From Protea cynaroides (taxonomy: Eukaryota; Streptophyta; Magnoliopsida; Proteales; Proteaceae): 64,000 nucleotides of DNA. The DNA is taken from positions 70,728,896 through 70,792,895 of the forward strand of contig CM053269.1 in assembly GCA_028583415.1 (NCBI GenBank), read 5' to 3'. Under the pieces are notes generated by a model. The model was not told where the DNA came from. It searched no databases and saw nothing but the letters and a program-made list of their open reading frames with translations. The position numbers and the translations under genes were made by a program. Positions 24,356 to 36,008 of the stretch are shown piece by piece; position 1 is the stretch's first letter; each line of letters starts with the position of its first letter.

Positions 24356-24450
24356 AAAAATGTGCTAGTGTGAGGAATGATCTAAGACCCCAGGCCCTTC
24401 CCATTCCACACACCAACGAAAACAATCACATGCCTAACAATCACATTCTA
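24356..24450 (-). repeat. Family-B LTR, continuation after the nested element
   Basis: After the AATAC duplication the sequence continues the LTR left at 9212 (AAAATGTGCTAGTGTGAGG, CCACACACCAACG, AATCACATGCCTAA), collinear with 28110-28200. Homology stops near 24450, where the Ogre-like repeat begins. The LTR 5' half is therefore lost. Confidence 0.65.
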
Positions 24451-25661
24451 GCATAGCTCATCATGATAATCCAACCATTCACATTGATTAAAGTCACTCC
24501 CAAAGATAATTTATGGTTTAGGTCACTCAAGATCACAATCCAAACATTCATATTCCTTTAAAAAACACCCACAATGAAGATCCAACGGTTGAAATCATTC
24601 AAAATCACTCACAATGAAGATCTAATGGTTGAATTCATTCAAAATCACTCACAATGAAGATCCAATGGTCCATATTTCATCTACTAAAATATAAAACCAA
24701 CGGCCATCTTTCATCACATCAAAATTTATAATCAAAGGGCCATATTTAACATTCATAACAAAAAAGGCTGAGCCAAAACCTAACTTGCGCATGTGGAAGT
24801 CAATGCGTATGATCAAAGAATCATCATGTATGCGAAGATACGATAATAAAATGAAGCAGACAACCACGATACGACATAAAAGTATGGTAAACTGGAAAAG
24901 AAACCAACCTGATGTGCGTCAGCGAGATTGAACTGTAGGATGTCGCGAGGATCGATGATGATGATCGTCACAGACTGTCGTAAGGATCCGGGTTGACGAC
25001 GAAGGTCCTCGCAGGATGTTGCGAGGATTGTCGGGTTGACGATGATGATCGTCGCAGGGTGTCGCGAGGATCTTCGTTGAATCTCATGAGGATCGTCGTG
25101 CTCAGCTGCTGCTGGGTGCGAGTTGCGGATAGGTGTGGGAGATGGTCGCGAGATGCTGCTGGGTGCGAGTTGCAGACAGAGGTGGGACTCGATGTAGCGC
25201 GAGATGCTGCTAGGTCGAGTTGTGGACAGAGTTGGGACTCGATGTAGACCGAGATGGTGCTGGGTGCGAGTTGCAGACAGAGGTGGGATTCGACGTAGTG
25301 CGAGATGCTGCTGGGTGCGAGTTACAGACAGAGGTGGGACTCGATGTAGCGCGAGATGCTGCTGGGTGCGAGTTACAGACATAGGTGGGACTCGATGTAG
25401 TGCAAAAGAGGATGAACAGCAGGAAGGTTGCTATAGGTGACGAGGATAAAAGGGGATTTCGAAAAGAAGGAGAGGACCAGCCTTCCCAGAAAAACTTCTC
25501 CCCTTCTTGTGAGCATCGGTGGGGTATTTATAAAAACAGGAGGTTGGATGATGAGAGGTGGAGTATTGTAGGTCAGTGGAGTTATGAGGGATGGCTGTTG
25601 TGAGGTGTTGCTGTGAGGTGTCGACCAGTGAGGGACTGGGCTGTGTCTACATGGTGGTGGT
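24451..25661 (+). repeat. Ogre-like LTR fragment (family C), middle part
   Basis: 24460-24760 consists of AATCCAACGGTTCAAATCA-like units also found at 56640-57640 in the 5.9-kb solo LTR. Further on, AAGAAACCAACCTG and a TATA-like TATTTATAAAAA (25525-25536) match the order in that LTR (about 57890 and 58185). I infer it is the middle of a family-C LTR whose 3' end is 36009-37195, split by later insertions beginning at 25662. The two ORFs across it are repeat artefacts. Confidence 0.5.
25093..25400 (+). repeat. About 51-bp tandem repeat, six copies
   Basis: Units share GATGCTGCTGGGTGCGAGTT and ACAGAGGTGGGACTCGATGT and start near 25093, 25155, 25205, 25253, 25305 and 25356. A looser GTCGCGAGGATCGT repeat precedes it (24940-25080). 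It lies upstream of the family-C TATA-like site. Confidence 0.8.
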
Positions 25662-27218
25662 TGTAAGACCCGTATTGAACTAACCGGTCTTACCACCTTG
25701 TACCAGGTCTACCTATCATGGTCAAACCAAGTGGACCAAATGCGTGAAGAAATCACAAGACTAGGTTTGAAGTCTAACCCAAAAACAGTAAATGTGAGGG
25801 TAGGGTCGCATGCCTAAACAGGTAGGGTCGACCCCACCTCAACAGAAGTCCAACCCATGACTTTCTAATTGTAGGGTTGCATGACTAAGAAGGTGTAGGT
25901 TCGACGGATTCTGTGACCCTACGTCCGACCCTACGATGACAGACAGAAACTGAAAATTAAGAAACTTTTCTAATTCAAAGGGGATCTTTCCTAAACTCAT
26001 TGGGACTTATTATGGAGGGTTTTTCTCTATAAATAGGACGTCCCTTAGCCTTTGTCACTCCTTTAGAACCTTAATTTAAAGTGAGAGAAAGAGAAAGAGA
26101 AGGAAGAGAAGAAGAGAATGAAACTTAAAGAAAAGACTAAGGAAGAGGAGGAAGTTTAGAGAAACCTATGAATAAAGGTATGAACCTAATTCCCTATCTA
26201 AATAAGAGATCCTAGAATAGTTATGAAGAACATAGGATTAGGAGAAATCTAAATCATCCATCCATGGACAAGTTCCAAGAGATTCCATGGAGGAAATCGT
26301 TATGGACAATGAATAGTGTATAACTTGTAGTTTTGAGCCATAGAACAATCATAGAATGAAACATGAAAGTAAGCCAAAGGATCTAAACATGAAGGGATGG
26401 ACTTTAGAATGAAAAGTCGACTCAGAATATGTGTGGTCGCATGTAGGGTCGAATGATATCCGACCCTACGAGACCAAGGATCGACCACATGTCCTCGAAA
26501 AGTCCCAGGGAGGGCGTGGTCGCATGTAGGGTCGAATGGTATCCGACCCCACCTGCGACCCTACACCATAGGGTCGTAGAAACTACTATCCTAGGTGGTG
26601 CTACCCTACCTGCGAACCTACAGGTACTGTTAATCTAAATCTATTGAAATTAATTCTAATTAAAATCTATTGACTTATTAGGTCTTTCTAGTGATTTAAA
26701 AGTAATTCATAAAGCTTGAATAAAGATCTACGCTCAATCAAAGGTGAGGGAACAAGACCTAAACTAATTGGCTAATAATAAACTGCTTTTGTTTATTGAG
26801 TCCAATACCATGAATGATTCTATGTTTATATGATTGTAATGTGCATATCACATGTCATCCACTATTTCTGTTATTACTGTTCATGCATATTTAGTTTCCG
26901 TTTATTTATAATATGATGTTGATGATGATGCTAGGAATAGGCATGTGAATGTTTGTGTGTGGTTAGTGTACTTGATACGAGTGGGGCATCAGGGGGAGGA
27001 CGTGACACTGTGGTTCAGCCTGGTCACCAGACTCTAGCTCTATCTCTACTCAAGTCTTGTCCACTAACATCGTCGTATCGCCATTACCTTAGTAGGACTA
27101 TTACATCGTAGGGCATCAGGCGAGGTGGTCTCGGACCGTATAGTCTCTGACTCTGTTGGGGGGGGGGGCATTAGCTCTATCTCTATGGACGTATTGAGGG
27201 ATGCTGGGGTGAGACCTT

Positions 27219-29373
27219 TGTCACACCCCAATTCTGATCCAACTAGAATGGTGTGAGTGAACCGTCATTGAACCAACGGTTCACACCAGGATCTCGAATA
27301 GACCGTGTCCACCCATACAAACCATCACACATAACCACAATCAGAATATAATAGTACAGCGGAAGTTTTTTAAACATAATGAACTGAGAATCTATTGATA
27401 ACTTAAATAAAATATCAAATTATCCAAATCCAAACAAATAACTATAATATCATTACATCTCTTTAATCCAATTGAAAATACTAAAAATAAATAAAAACCC
27501 AATCAAAGGTACACGCAGAAAGGGCACTCGCATGAAACGTCATGCTCGTTCTCTCCTGCCTGTACATCCAACGCAGTAACACCACCATAAACCGGAGCAT
27601 TCATGTAGTCATCCACAGTGTAACCTGCATCAACATCTAAAAGATGTATATATACAAAGGGTGAGCTCACAACACAGCTCAATAAGAGATAGAGCTAAGA
27701 TACCCACGTACCTCCCCTGATACTCTACCCATACCAGTACCTAAGCCCCTACTGGCCAGGGCTCACAAACTGGGCTCGCAACTAACCAATTCTATATGTC
27801 ATCAATGTACGCTCTATCCCAGCACAGCCGTCTACGGCATAGAGATAGAGCTAAGGCATTCCCACACCTCCCCTGATGCCCTATCCACAACTAACTCACT
27901 AGGATAGAAACAATACGCAGGTAGAACCTATCCCAACATAACTCTCTACAGCATAGAGATAGAGCTAAAGCATCGTGGACAAGCCAGCGTCGACCTCGGA
28001 GACCACAGTACCACATAACAATGACCGGGCCAACATCAACATCGGAGACCACCGTACCACGACCTTCCCCTGATGCCCCACCCGTACCAAGCATGTTAAG
28101 ACAAAATACTACAAAAGGTGCTAATGTGAAGAGCGATCCCAGGCCCATGCCCCACTCCACACACTAACGAAAAAAATCACATGCCTAATAATCACATCCT
28201 ATTAATGCATGAACAGTAATAATAACCGAAAGTAAAGGATGTCATGTGAATATGCACAAACAACACATCTCATATAATCAGGTGATTAACAACAATTTAC
28301 TGTCCCTTAATTGTTAGGTTTAGGCCAGATTCCCTTACCTGACGCTCGTTCGATAACTTGCTCCACGTCGCAAGATCCAAACGATATGTCACAAAGTCCT
28401 ACAATATTATTAGGGTCTCATTAGAATATATATTGTTTAGGGTTTCATGTTGGTCGGAAACCAACATAATTACAAAACACCCTCACAGAGCTGACCGGTG
28501 GCATGTACCGGTCGCAACTCTGTGGGGAAGACTGGCAACCAGTATGGTCAGCCGGTCCCCACAGACCAGCCTCCCGAGGGACACCGGTGGCAACATACCG
28601 GTCGCACCATGTGCAACCGGTATAGTCGACCGGTATGTCTCCGGAAGACCATACATGGGTTTTCGACTACCGTCGATCATCCTCCATGGATTTCCAAGGT
28701 TTCTCCTATCCATTCTAAGTCTAATCTTTGAGTTAGAGTTATCCCCAACTCATTCGAGTCTCGTTTTGATGAATCTCATCTCGAAACTCGAATCTAGGGT
28801 TTGACGGCAACTTAGGGTTTATTGGCCAATTTAGGGTTTTAGATCAATACCTACTTTGCATGGTATTGATCCACCCACACAACTAACATAGGGTAAGAAG
28901 ATTGATTCGAACACTTACCGTTGACTGGCGTAGCGTGAGCTTCATCGAACGGTAATGGCGGTACCTTCTTCTTCCTAGCTCATTCTCCTTTCCAACCTCT
29001 TTCTCTTCTCTAGGGTTTGTGAGAGACAATGGAAAGGATTTGAGGAGGCTTAAGGGTGTATTTATAGGCTAGATTTAGGGTTTAGTAACCCTACTAGGAT
29101 TAGGAAACTTCTAGGATTCGAAATCAAGAAAATGGGACCAGCAGAGACCAATTTCCAGATACCTGCACTTAGCTGCGCAGGCCATACCGATCGACCGGTA
29201 CCACGACCGGTACCATCGACCGGTCAACATAAAATGATGACTATTGGTCATCTTTGGTCCGATTTCATACCTGTTTGTCATCCGCTTGTCCCGTCTAGCC
29301 CGATGATGATCGGAAGATCTGGTACGACACAAAACCAAGGTTTAGACCGGGTTTACGGAGTACGGGTCTTACA
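27219..29373 (-). repeat. Family-B LTR (reference copy)
   Basis: 2,155 bp between TGTCACACCCC and GGGTCTTACA. LTR sense: ACCGGTCGAT-type cluster (29230-29170), TATA box (29067-29059), second cluster (28640-28490), repeated CATCAGGGGAGG and AGCTCTATCTCTATG modules, and the small ORF. Ends and layout match family A, but the palindromes are ACCGGTCGACCGGT instead of GGGTCGA. Confidence 0.88.
27503..27634 (-). CDS. Conserved small ORF near the LTR 3' end, copy 5 (family B)
   Basis: 43 codons: VDAGYTVDDYMNAPVYGGV, then a middle with VQAGENEHD, ending SCECPFCVYL-stop. Immediately upstream on the LTR sense strand is TTTTAGATGTTGATG. It differs from copy 7 at scattered, mostly synonymous positions. 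Function unknown. Confidence 0.4.
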   Translation of the reverse strand, partial: VDAGYTVDDYMNAPVYGGVTALDVQAGENEHDVSCECPFCVYL

Positions 29374-29385
29374 ACTCCCCCACCC

Positions 29386-30153
29386 TTAAAAGAAATTTCG
29401 GCCCCGAAATTTGAACATACCTTGATCATTGAAAAGGTTAGGGTATTCCTTCCTCATTGCGCTCTCCTCTTCCCAAGTAATTTCCTCCACATTTTGGCTT
29501 CTCCAATGCACCTTCACATAATAGATATCCTTGGTTCGAAGTTGCTGAACTTTCCGACTTGAGAGCATTACAGGCACCACTTCAAAAGTTAAGTCTTCAG
29601 TCAAGTCTGGGGGATCAGCAGTCAAAATATGTGATGGATCTCTGACATACTTCTTCAGTAATGATACATGGAACACATTATGAACACTGGACATAGATGG
29701 TGGTAGAGCCAGTTGATATGCTACATTACCACGTCGGGTCAATATCTAATACGGTCCCACATACCTGGGGCAAAGCTTCCCCTTCTTACCAAACCGTTTC
29801 AGACCTCGCACCGGTGACACCTTCAAGAATACTTTGTCACCCACTGCAAACTCCAGATCTCGACGTCGATTAACCGCATAGTGCTTCTGTCGGATTTGAG
29901 CCGTCTTTACTCTCTCCTTGATTTGATCAATCACTCGGCAAGTTTCTTCAACAAACTCCGGTCCTACAATTCTTCTTTCCCCCACTTCATTCCATAACAG
30001 AGGTGTACGACACTTCTTCCCATAGAGTGCTTCGTATGGGGCCATCTGAATTGTAGCCTGATAACTGTTGTTGTAAGCGAACTCGATAAGTGATAGCTTC
30101 TCATCCTAAGATCCCTTGAAATCTATTACACAAGCTCAGAGCATATCTTCCAA
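29386..30153 (-). pseudogene. Integrase C-terminus and chromodomain of the family-B chromovirus
   Basis: Two open stretches (30045-29746 and 29742-29386) are separated by a stop at 29743-29745. They show MAPYEALYGKKCRTPLLWNE, KVFLKVSPVRGLKRFGKKGK, VAYQLALPPSMSSVHNVFHV, then a well-kept chromodomain (KVQQLRTKDIYYVKVHWRSQ, VEEITWEEESAMRKEYPNLF). The catalytic D,D,E part is missing because the copy is cut at about 30153. Better preserved than the family-A chromodomain at 13880. Confidence 0.85.
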
Positions 30154-30464
30154 AATAGGGGTTTACGTATTGGTATGGGTAAAGCATCAGGGGAAGTGTG
30201 ATGCGGTGCGATCCTAAGCACTTTAGCTCTATCTCTATCCCATGGTGGGTGCATGTGGGGGCGACAATGGTGTTTGATCCATTGGGCGGTTCTACACATT
30301 CGTGTATAGAGGTGCAGCGGTCACCTATCCTTTCTATTGCACATTGCAAACTTATGAACCAGACCAAAGATATGAATTGAATGCATGCATATGTTTGTTG
30401 CATTGTTTTGTTTGCTCACTGAGCCGTGATGTGTGCTCAGCCCTTTCGACGTCGAATATTTTTA

Positions 30465-30599
30465 GTTGATGATGTAGGTACCACTGTAGAAGATTATATG
30501 AATGCTCCGATGTATGGACATGCAGCGGCGATGGATGCAGAAGTTATGATAGAGTCGCATGATTCGTCATGCGAGTCGAACTCTTATGTTTTAGATTAG
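30465..30599 (+). CDS. Conserved small ORF near the LTR 3' end, copy 6 (family A, second element)
   Basis: Open over the same 44 codons (VDDVGTTVEDYMNAPMYGHA ... LD-stop), but the ending reads SCESNSYVLD: two of the three cysteines are lost. This is the most decayed of the seven copies yet still has no stop. Function unknown. Confidence 0.35.
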   Translation, partial: VDDVGTTVEDYMNAPMYGHAAAMDAEVMIESHDSSCESNSYVLD

Positions 30600-30881
30600 A
30601 TTTTGTTTAAGTTATACAGACGATGTAATTGATTAAATTATTTTAATTTATGTTTTGGTCTTTTGGAAATAATTGGATAATTTATTTACTTTATCACAGT
30701 TAGACTCTCAGTTCATTTAATATATAAGACTTCCGCTATTGTTTATTTACTCTGATTATGGTTGTGGATGTGTATGGTTTAAGCAAACGGACACAGCCTA
30801 TTTGAGATCCTGGTTGAACCATTGGTTTATTAGCGGTTCATCACACCATTCTGAATAGTGCAAAATTGGGGTGTGACAACT

Positions 30882-30893
30882 TGGTATCAGAGC
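30882..30893 (+). other. Primer-binding site (initiator-Met tRNA), second element
   Basis: TGGTATCAGAGC three bases after the LTR end ACA at 30878. It shows that this family-A element runs on the plus strand. Confidence 0.92.
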
Positions 30894-31149
30894 TCTCTGG
30901 CCCTGTCTATTAAACTAGTATACTTTCGCAAAAGTTTGTGAACTGAGTTAGGACAAAATTTAAAAACTGTAATAAGAACACACTATAAGCACCTGTGTTG
31001 TATGAGACAAAATTAAGAAAGAGAATAATGCACTATTAAAAGGAGAAACAAGTTTCATATACATCAAATAAAAAGCAACGTTTATACATATCCAATTCAG
31101 AGTACAGTCCACAATCCGAACAGTTACTCTGTAGTACAAAGAAAAACAT

Positions 31150-31942
31150 AAAGAAAAATATACACCATGGAGTTGGAGGTGCTTGAGGAGGTATGGAGTC
31201 TACATCCATGAACAGACGATCCTCATCCTCAGCATCACCACCATGGACCCCTGCTCCAGCTGCTGCTGCTGCCGTCGCAGCGTCTGCTACCTCAACTCGA
31301 GTACGAGGACGCACCAGAGCGTTCCTCTCATCATCACTGACCTGAGCATCCCGCATACCCATCTTACAGATTGCATCCCAGTCAAGATCCGATGAGAAGG
31401 TCTTCTCCTGAATCCTCTCATCTACTAAATCAACGTGTAGGCAGGTGAGCAATGTAGTGATCAGATGCCCGTAGGGCAGGTTGCCTAATTGACCAGGCAA
31501 CGTAGCGTGGATCATCGTCTGAATGATAATATAAGAAAGGCAGACAGGCTGCCTGGTGCAAACACAGTAGAGGACATACTGAGTCAACGGTGAAATCCTA
31601 TCATAGTGTCCACTCTGGGGGATCAGGTTGTGCTGGATAATTTTATAGTACACCCGAGGTTCTGGACGTAGGTTGATCGCTTTCATTTCCCAGCGATCAT
31701 CTCTAATGAGCTGACTATCAATCTCAGCACGCATCTCCAAAGATAGGAACTGGGGTTCCTTGGGAGCACAGTACACCAAAGGGCCGTTATTTGATATGCC
31801 CAAAAGATTAGCTAATTGTTGACAGTTAAATGAAACCTCTACCCCTTTGACGTAGCTAGTGATCCTGAGCTCCCTACCCCTCTCTGTGTCATTGGGATCC
31901 CCCACTACCTGGAGATTACAATAGAACTGCCTCACCAAATCC
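31150..31942 (-). pseudogene. Antisense additional ORF, second copy (both ends lost)
   Basis: Collinear with residues about 80-320 of the first copy: DLVRQFYCNLQVVGDPND, RITSYVKGVEVSFN, LLGISNNGPLVYCAPKEPQF, HNLIPQSGHYDRISPL, LPYGHLITTLL, and an Ala-rich stretch before MDVDSIPP. Again it is antisense to its element and directly downstream of the primer site. The N-terminus is cut at about 31942 by the join to a Tat gag. The C-terminal repeats are removed by an internal deletion, because downstream non-coding sequence (AGAGTAACTGTTCGG, 31114-31128 in antisense) still matches copy 1 after its stop. The amino-acid match is clear while bases have diverged. Confidence 0.78.
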
Positions 31943-33134
31943 ATCGATTCTGTGTCGAGTCCTTCCTCTTGTTTCAAGAGAATTCAGTACCCTTCCCTGT
32001 TCATGCACTTGTGGAGGAGTTGGGCTAAGGGTAGGGGCGAATTGACAACAGATGACTCCGATGTCCCTATTCGCCGGGGTAGGTCCTCTCTCTCGCCTCT
32101 CTCCCTGCTGACGAGGTTGCTGCTCGGGACGTCTCTCTGCATACTGAGGCTCGATTGCCCTGTCTCTCCTTCGCTCCTCTCTGGGAGGATCTCTTCGATC
32201 TGCTCTTTCGTCTACCCTCCTGGGTTCTCTTCCTTCCGTCCTTCTTGGTTCCCTTTCGGGAGTTCTCTCCCGTGGTGGGAGGGGTGGTCTTCTTCGCTCT
32301 TCCCCTGATGTCGTAGGTATTCTTGGGGCATTGTGGTCCACATATTGCTTATAGTATCTCCTTCGAATGAGGTCCTTGATCTCTGCCTGCAAGTTCCAAC
32401 ACTCATCGGTGGTATTACCAATGTCCCGATGGTATTGGCAGTACTTGTTCGGGTTTCTCCACCGCGCTTCAGTTATAATTTTCTGGGGCCTTTGGAGATA
32501 GCCGTCATTAGCGATGAGCGTATAGACGTCTCCAAGGGGCCTGTTGAGCGGGGTGTAATCACTAAACTTCTTCTGGATTAGGCCTCGGGCTCTAGCTTCC
32601 TCTCTTCTCGACCTAGATGTGTGAGGTCTTGCCTTTGGTCTGTTCACTTGTTGGGAGTGCCGACTAAGCCTTTCCTGGCTTCGTAGATCTCGTTAGCTGT
32701 GGCGAACTTCTCACATCGAGCCAAGAGCTCTTGCAAGTCGGCCGGTTCCTTTTTAGCGATGGAAAATCTGAGCTTTAGATCAGTGACCGCTGCTCTCAAC
32801 GTAGCAAAATGAACCGCCTCATCTATGTCTTTCTCCTGTAGTACCTCCAAGTTGAATATGGCTAGGAAGGCCCGCAGGATCTCATCAGACCTTTGTCTCA
32901 TATTCATAAGAAGCGCGCTTGTCTTCTGCTGCACCCTACTTCCTTGGAAGTGCATTCTGAATAGTTTTCCCATGGTTTTGAAAGAGTCAATAGATCACGG
33001 AGGTAGGTTGTTAAACCACATTCGGGCCACGCCTTTCAAAGTAAGGGGAAAGGCCCTGCACATAATCGCATCTGGGTTCGCGTGGAGGACCATCGCGCCC
33101 ACAAAATTGTTCAAATGGTCGACTGGATCGGTGG

Positions 33135-35388
33135 TGTAAGACCCGCACTCCGTTAACCCGGTCTAAACCTTGGTTTTGTGTCATGACAGGTCTTGTGATC
33201 ATCATGGGGCCAGACGGGACGAGCGGATGACAATCAGGTATGAAATCGGACCAAAGACGACCAATTAAACCTGATTTCAGGTTGACCGGTCGATGGTACC
33301 GGTCTTGGTACTGGTCGACCGGTATGGTCTGCGCAGCTAAGTGCAGAAATCCAGAAATTGACTTCTGAGGGTCCCACTTTCCTGATTTCGAATCCTAGAA
33401 CTTTCCTAATCCTAATAGGGTTACTAAACCCTAATTTTAGCCTATAAATACACCCTTAAACCTCCTCAAATCCTTTCCATTATCTCTCACAAACCCTAGA
33501 GAAGAGAAAGAGGTGGGAAAGGAGAAGGAGCTAGGAAGAAGAAGAAGGTGCCGCCATTACCGTTCGACGAAGCTCGTGCTACGCCAGTCAACGGTAAGTA
33601 TTTTAACTATTCTTCTTATCCTATGTTAGTTTTGTGGGTGGATCAATACCATGCAAAGTAGGTATTGATCTAAAACCCTAAATTGGCCAATAAACCCTAA
33701 GTTCCCGTCAAACCCTAGATTTGAGTTTCGAGATGATATTCATCGAAACGAGACTCGAATGAGTTGGGGATAACTCTAACTCCAAGTTTAGACTTAGAAT
33801 GGATAGGAGAAACCCTGAAAATCCATGGAGATTGATTGACGAAAGTCGACAAATCAAGTGTATGGTCTTCCGAAGACATACCGGTCGACCATACCGGTTG
33901 ACAGTCTATTCACAGTGCTGCGACCGGTATGGTGAGACCGGTCAGGTCTGAAAGACTGGTTTTGGATTTTGGTTGGTTTCCGGCCAACGTGAAACCTTAA
34001 GAAAAATATTCTAATGAAACCCTAATAATGTTGTAGGACTTTGTGACTTTCCGTTTGGATCTTGCGACGTGGAGCAAGCTAACAAACGAGCGTCAGGTAA
34101 GGGAATCTGACCTAAACCTAATAATTAAGGGACAATAAATCTTTGTTAATCACTTGAATATATATGATGTGATGTTTGTGCATATTCACATGCCATCCTT
34201 TACTTTCAGTTATTATTACTGTTCATGCATTGTTAGGATGTGATTGTTAGGCATGTGATTATTTTCGTTAGTGTGTGGAGTGGGGCATGGGCTTGGGATC
34301 GCTCTTCACATTAGCACCTTTTGTAGTATTCCGTCTTAACATGTTTGGTACGGGTGGGGCATCAGGGGAAGGTCGTGGTACGGTGGTCTCCGATATTGAT
34401 GTTGGCCTGGCCATGGTTATGTGGCACTGTGGTCTCCGAGTCGACGCTGGCTTGTCCACGATGCTTTAGCTCTATCTCTATGCCGTAGGGAGTTATGTTG
34501 GGATAGGGTCTACCTGCGTATTATTTCTATCTTAGTGAGTTACGGATAGGGCATCAGGGGAGGTGTGGGAATGCCTTAGCTCTATCTCTATGTCGTGGAC
34601 GGCTGTGCTGGGATAGAGCATACATTGATGACATATAGGATTGGTTAGTTGCGAGCCCAGTTTGCGAGCCCTGGCCAGTAGGGGCTTAGGTACTGGTATG
34701 GGTAGAGTATCAGGGGAGGTACGGGGGTATCTTAGCTATATCTCTATTCCATGATGGGTGCATGTGGGCCAATGGGGGTGTGATCCATGAGGTGTCACAC
34801 ACTCGTGTATAGAGGTGTGGGGGCCACCAAACCTTTCTATAGCACATTGCAAACTTAAAACCAGACCACAGCATAAAATTGATTGTTACTCATGCATAAT
34901 ATTGTGAAACTGTCTGATTGTCTTACTGAGCTGTGTTGTGAGTTCACCCTTTGTGTACACATTGTTTTTAGATGTTGATGCAGGTTATACTGTTGATGAC
35001 TACATGAACGCTCCGGCATATGGAGGTGTTGCTACTCTGGATGTACAAGCAGGAGAGGAAGAGCATGACGCTTCATGCGAGTGCCCTTTCTGCGTGTACC
35101 TTTGATCGGATTTTATTTATTTAATTTCCTTATTTTTGATTGGATTAAAGGGATGTAATGATATTATTTTATGTGTTTGAATTTGGATAATTGGATATTA
35201 TTTAAGTTATCAATAGATACTCAGTTCATTCTATTTAAAGTCTTCCGCTGTATATTTATATTCTGATTGTGGTTATGTGTAATGGTTTGTATGAACGGAC
35301 ACGGCCTATTCGAGATCCTGGTGTGAACCGTTGGTTCAATGGCGGTTCACTCACACCATTCTGGTTGGATCGGAATTGGGGTGTGACA
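33135..35388 (+). mobile_element. Solo LTR of family B nested in Tat gag
   Basis: 2,254 bp from TGTAAGACCCG to GGGGTGTGACA, flanked by GGTGG on both sides (33130-33134 and 35389-35393). Removing it and one GGTGG rejoins the gag reading. It has the TATA box TATAAATA (33443-33450), ACCGGTCGAC clusters before (33280-33335) and after it (33880-33960), a purine-rich leader (33490-33550), three CATCAGGGGAGG modules (34365, 34555, 34708) and the small ORF. Confidence 0.93.
34974..35105 (+). CDS. Conserved small ORF near the LTR 3' end, copy 7 (family B solo LTR)
   Basis: 43 codons, VDAGYTVDDYMNAPAYGGVA ... SCECPFCVYL, TGA at 35103-35105. It is preceded by CATTGTTTTTAG|AT, an acceptor-like site. The C-E-C-x2-C ending is intact. 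The best preserved family-B copy. Function unknown. Confidence 0.42.
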   Translation, partial: VDAGYTVDDYMNAPAYGGVATLDVQAGEEEHDASCECPFCVYL

Positions 35389-35550
35389 GGTGGACCCGTC
35401 ATAAGAATCCACTGGCGGCATGTTGAACCGCTTGAGCAAGGGGACCCTCATAATGATATCGGTCAGAGGGTTGTCCGTAGAGTAATCTCTGTCTTCATCT
35501 GGGGTCACTCCTGCTTTTTTCATTGTCTCGACCTTTCGGTGCAAGATTGC

Positions 35551-35566
35551 CCCACGGTGGGCGCCA
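35551..35566 (-). other. Primer-binding site of the Tat element
   Basis: The minus strand reads TGGCGCCCACCGTGGG, the well-known sequence after the 5' LTR of many Tat/Athila-type plant elements. The gag ATG follows within about 25 bases, so the 5' UTR is extremely short. Confidence 0.85.
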
Positions 35567-35569
35567 AAC

Positions 35570-36008
35570 TGTTTCGGCCCTGATCCGTCTCAGATACCCA
35601 CCAAGCTGACTAGACCTGCAAGACAAGTAAAGACAAAGGAAGGAGGCGGGCCTGCGGCCCCGTGTCCACTCTGATGCCAAAGTTAGGGATCTGTAAACAG
35701 TTGATGGGCTAGGTGTCGAGCCCACAACAATATTTAAGTTTAAGTGGGGTAAGTGAGAGATTCTCCATCCTAGGTGTCAGAGCGAGAATCCCAAGGATGA
35801 GTAATAAATTTTTTCGTACCTGAATTCTTGGGATTTGTCCTATTTATAGTGAATAGTGTATTTTCTTTAAATACCGCTTTTGCCCTTTGCTCCTGTGTTC
35901 TGGCTTGTGAAGATGCTTTCTTATATCCAATCGAGAACATCCACATGGCTTGTTGGTTGAGTCCTACGTGTCGTGATTCTATTGATAACGTAGCAGATTT
36001 CCCCAACA
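35570..36008 (-). repeat. 5' LTR of the Tat element
   Basis: 439 bp with ends TGTTGGGGAAAT and GGCCGAAACA (minus strand). A TATA box (CTATAAATAGGAC) lies at about 35850-35838. It abuts a TA microsatellite at 36009, so TATAT may be the target duplication, but the other LTR is absent and this cannot be tested. Confidence 0.8.

Larger units (their letters stand above)
27219..30153 (-). mobile_element. Truncated family-B chromovirus (3' LTR plus pol 3' end)
   Basis: Comprises a complete LTR (27219-29373), a polypurine tract (GTGGGGGAG near 29374-29382), chromodomain and integrase C-terminus, then an abrupt end at about 30153, where the host LTR resumes. The 5' part of the element and the matching target duplication are absent, so either it was deleted together with about 60 bases of host LTR or the join arose by illegitimate recombination. 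Confidence 0.8.
25662..30878 (+). repeat. Family-A 5' LTR of a second chromovirus, split by an insertion
   Basis: TGTAAGACCCG at 25662 and GGGGTGTGACA ending at 30878. 25662-27218 and 30154-30878 are collinear with the solo LTR 10900-13214, with about 60 bases of LTR missing at the join. Together they give about 2.28 kb, the expected length. The TATA box is at 26028-26035, GGGTCGA clusters at 25800-25930 and 26425-26600, and a primer site follows at 30882. It is the 5' LTR of an element in plus orientation whose body is truncated at about 31942. Confidence 0.85.
31943..35547 (-). pseudogene. Tat-lineage (Retand-like) gag, split by a solo LTR
   Basis: The minus strand starts directly after the primer site with MKKAGVTPDEDRDYSTDNPL and RVPLLKRFNMPPVDSYDG (35547-35394). 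It is interrupted by the solo LTR and resumes at 33129 with NNFVGAMVLHANPDA, CRAFPLTLKGVARMWFNNLP and FATLRAAVTDLKL. A frameshift near 32645 leads into the Arg-rich C-terminus (32647-31950: NKYCQYHRDIGNTTDECWNL, LIRRRYYKQYVDH, then RRDPPREERRRDR). This is the usual Tat gag. Protease, RT and integrase are absent: the sequence is fused near 31943 to the antisense ORF of another element. Confidence 0.85.

Noticed and set aside
24813..25696. ORFs of 189 and 107 codons on the minus strand
   Set aside because: They read through a 51-bp tandem array whose length is a multiple of three, which keeps the frame open without coding.
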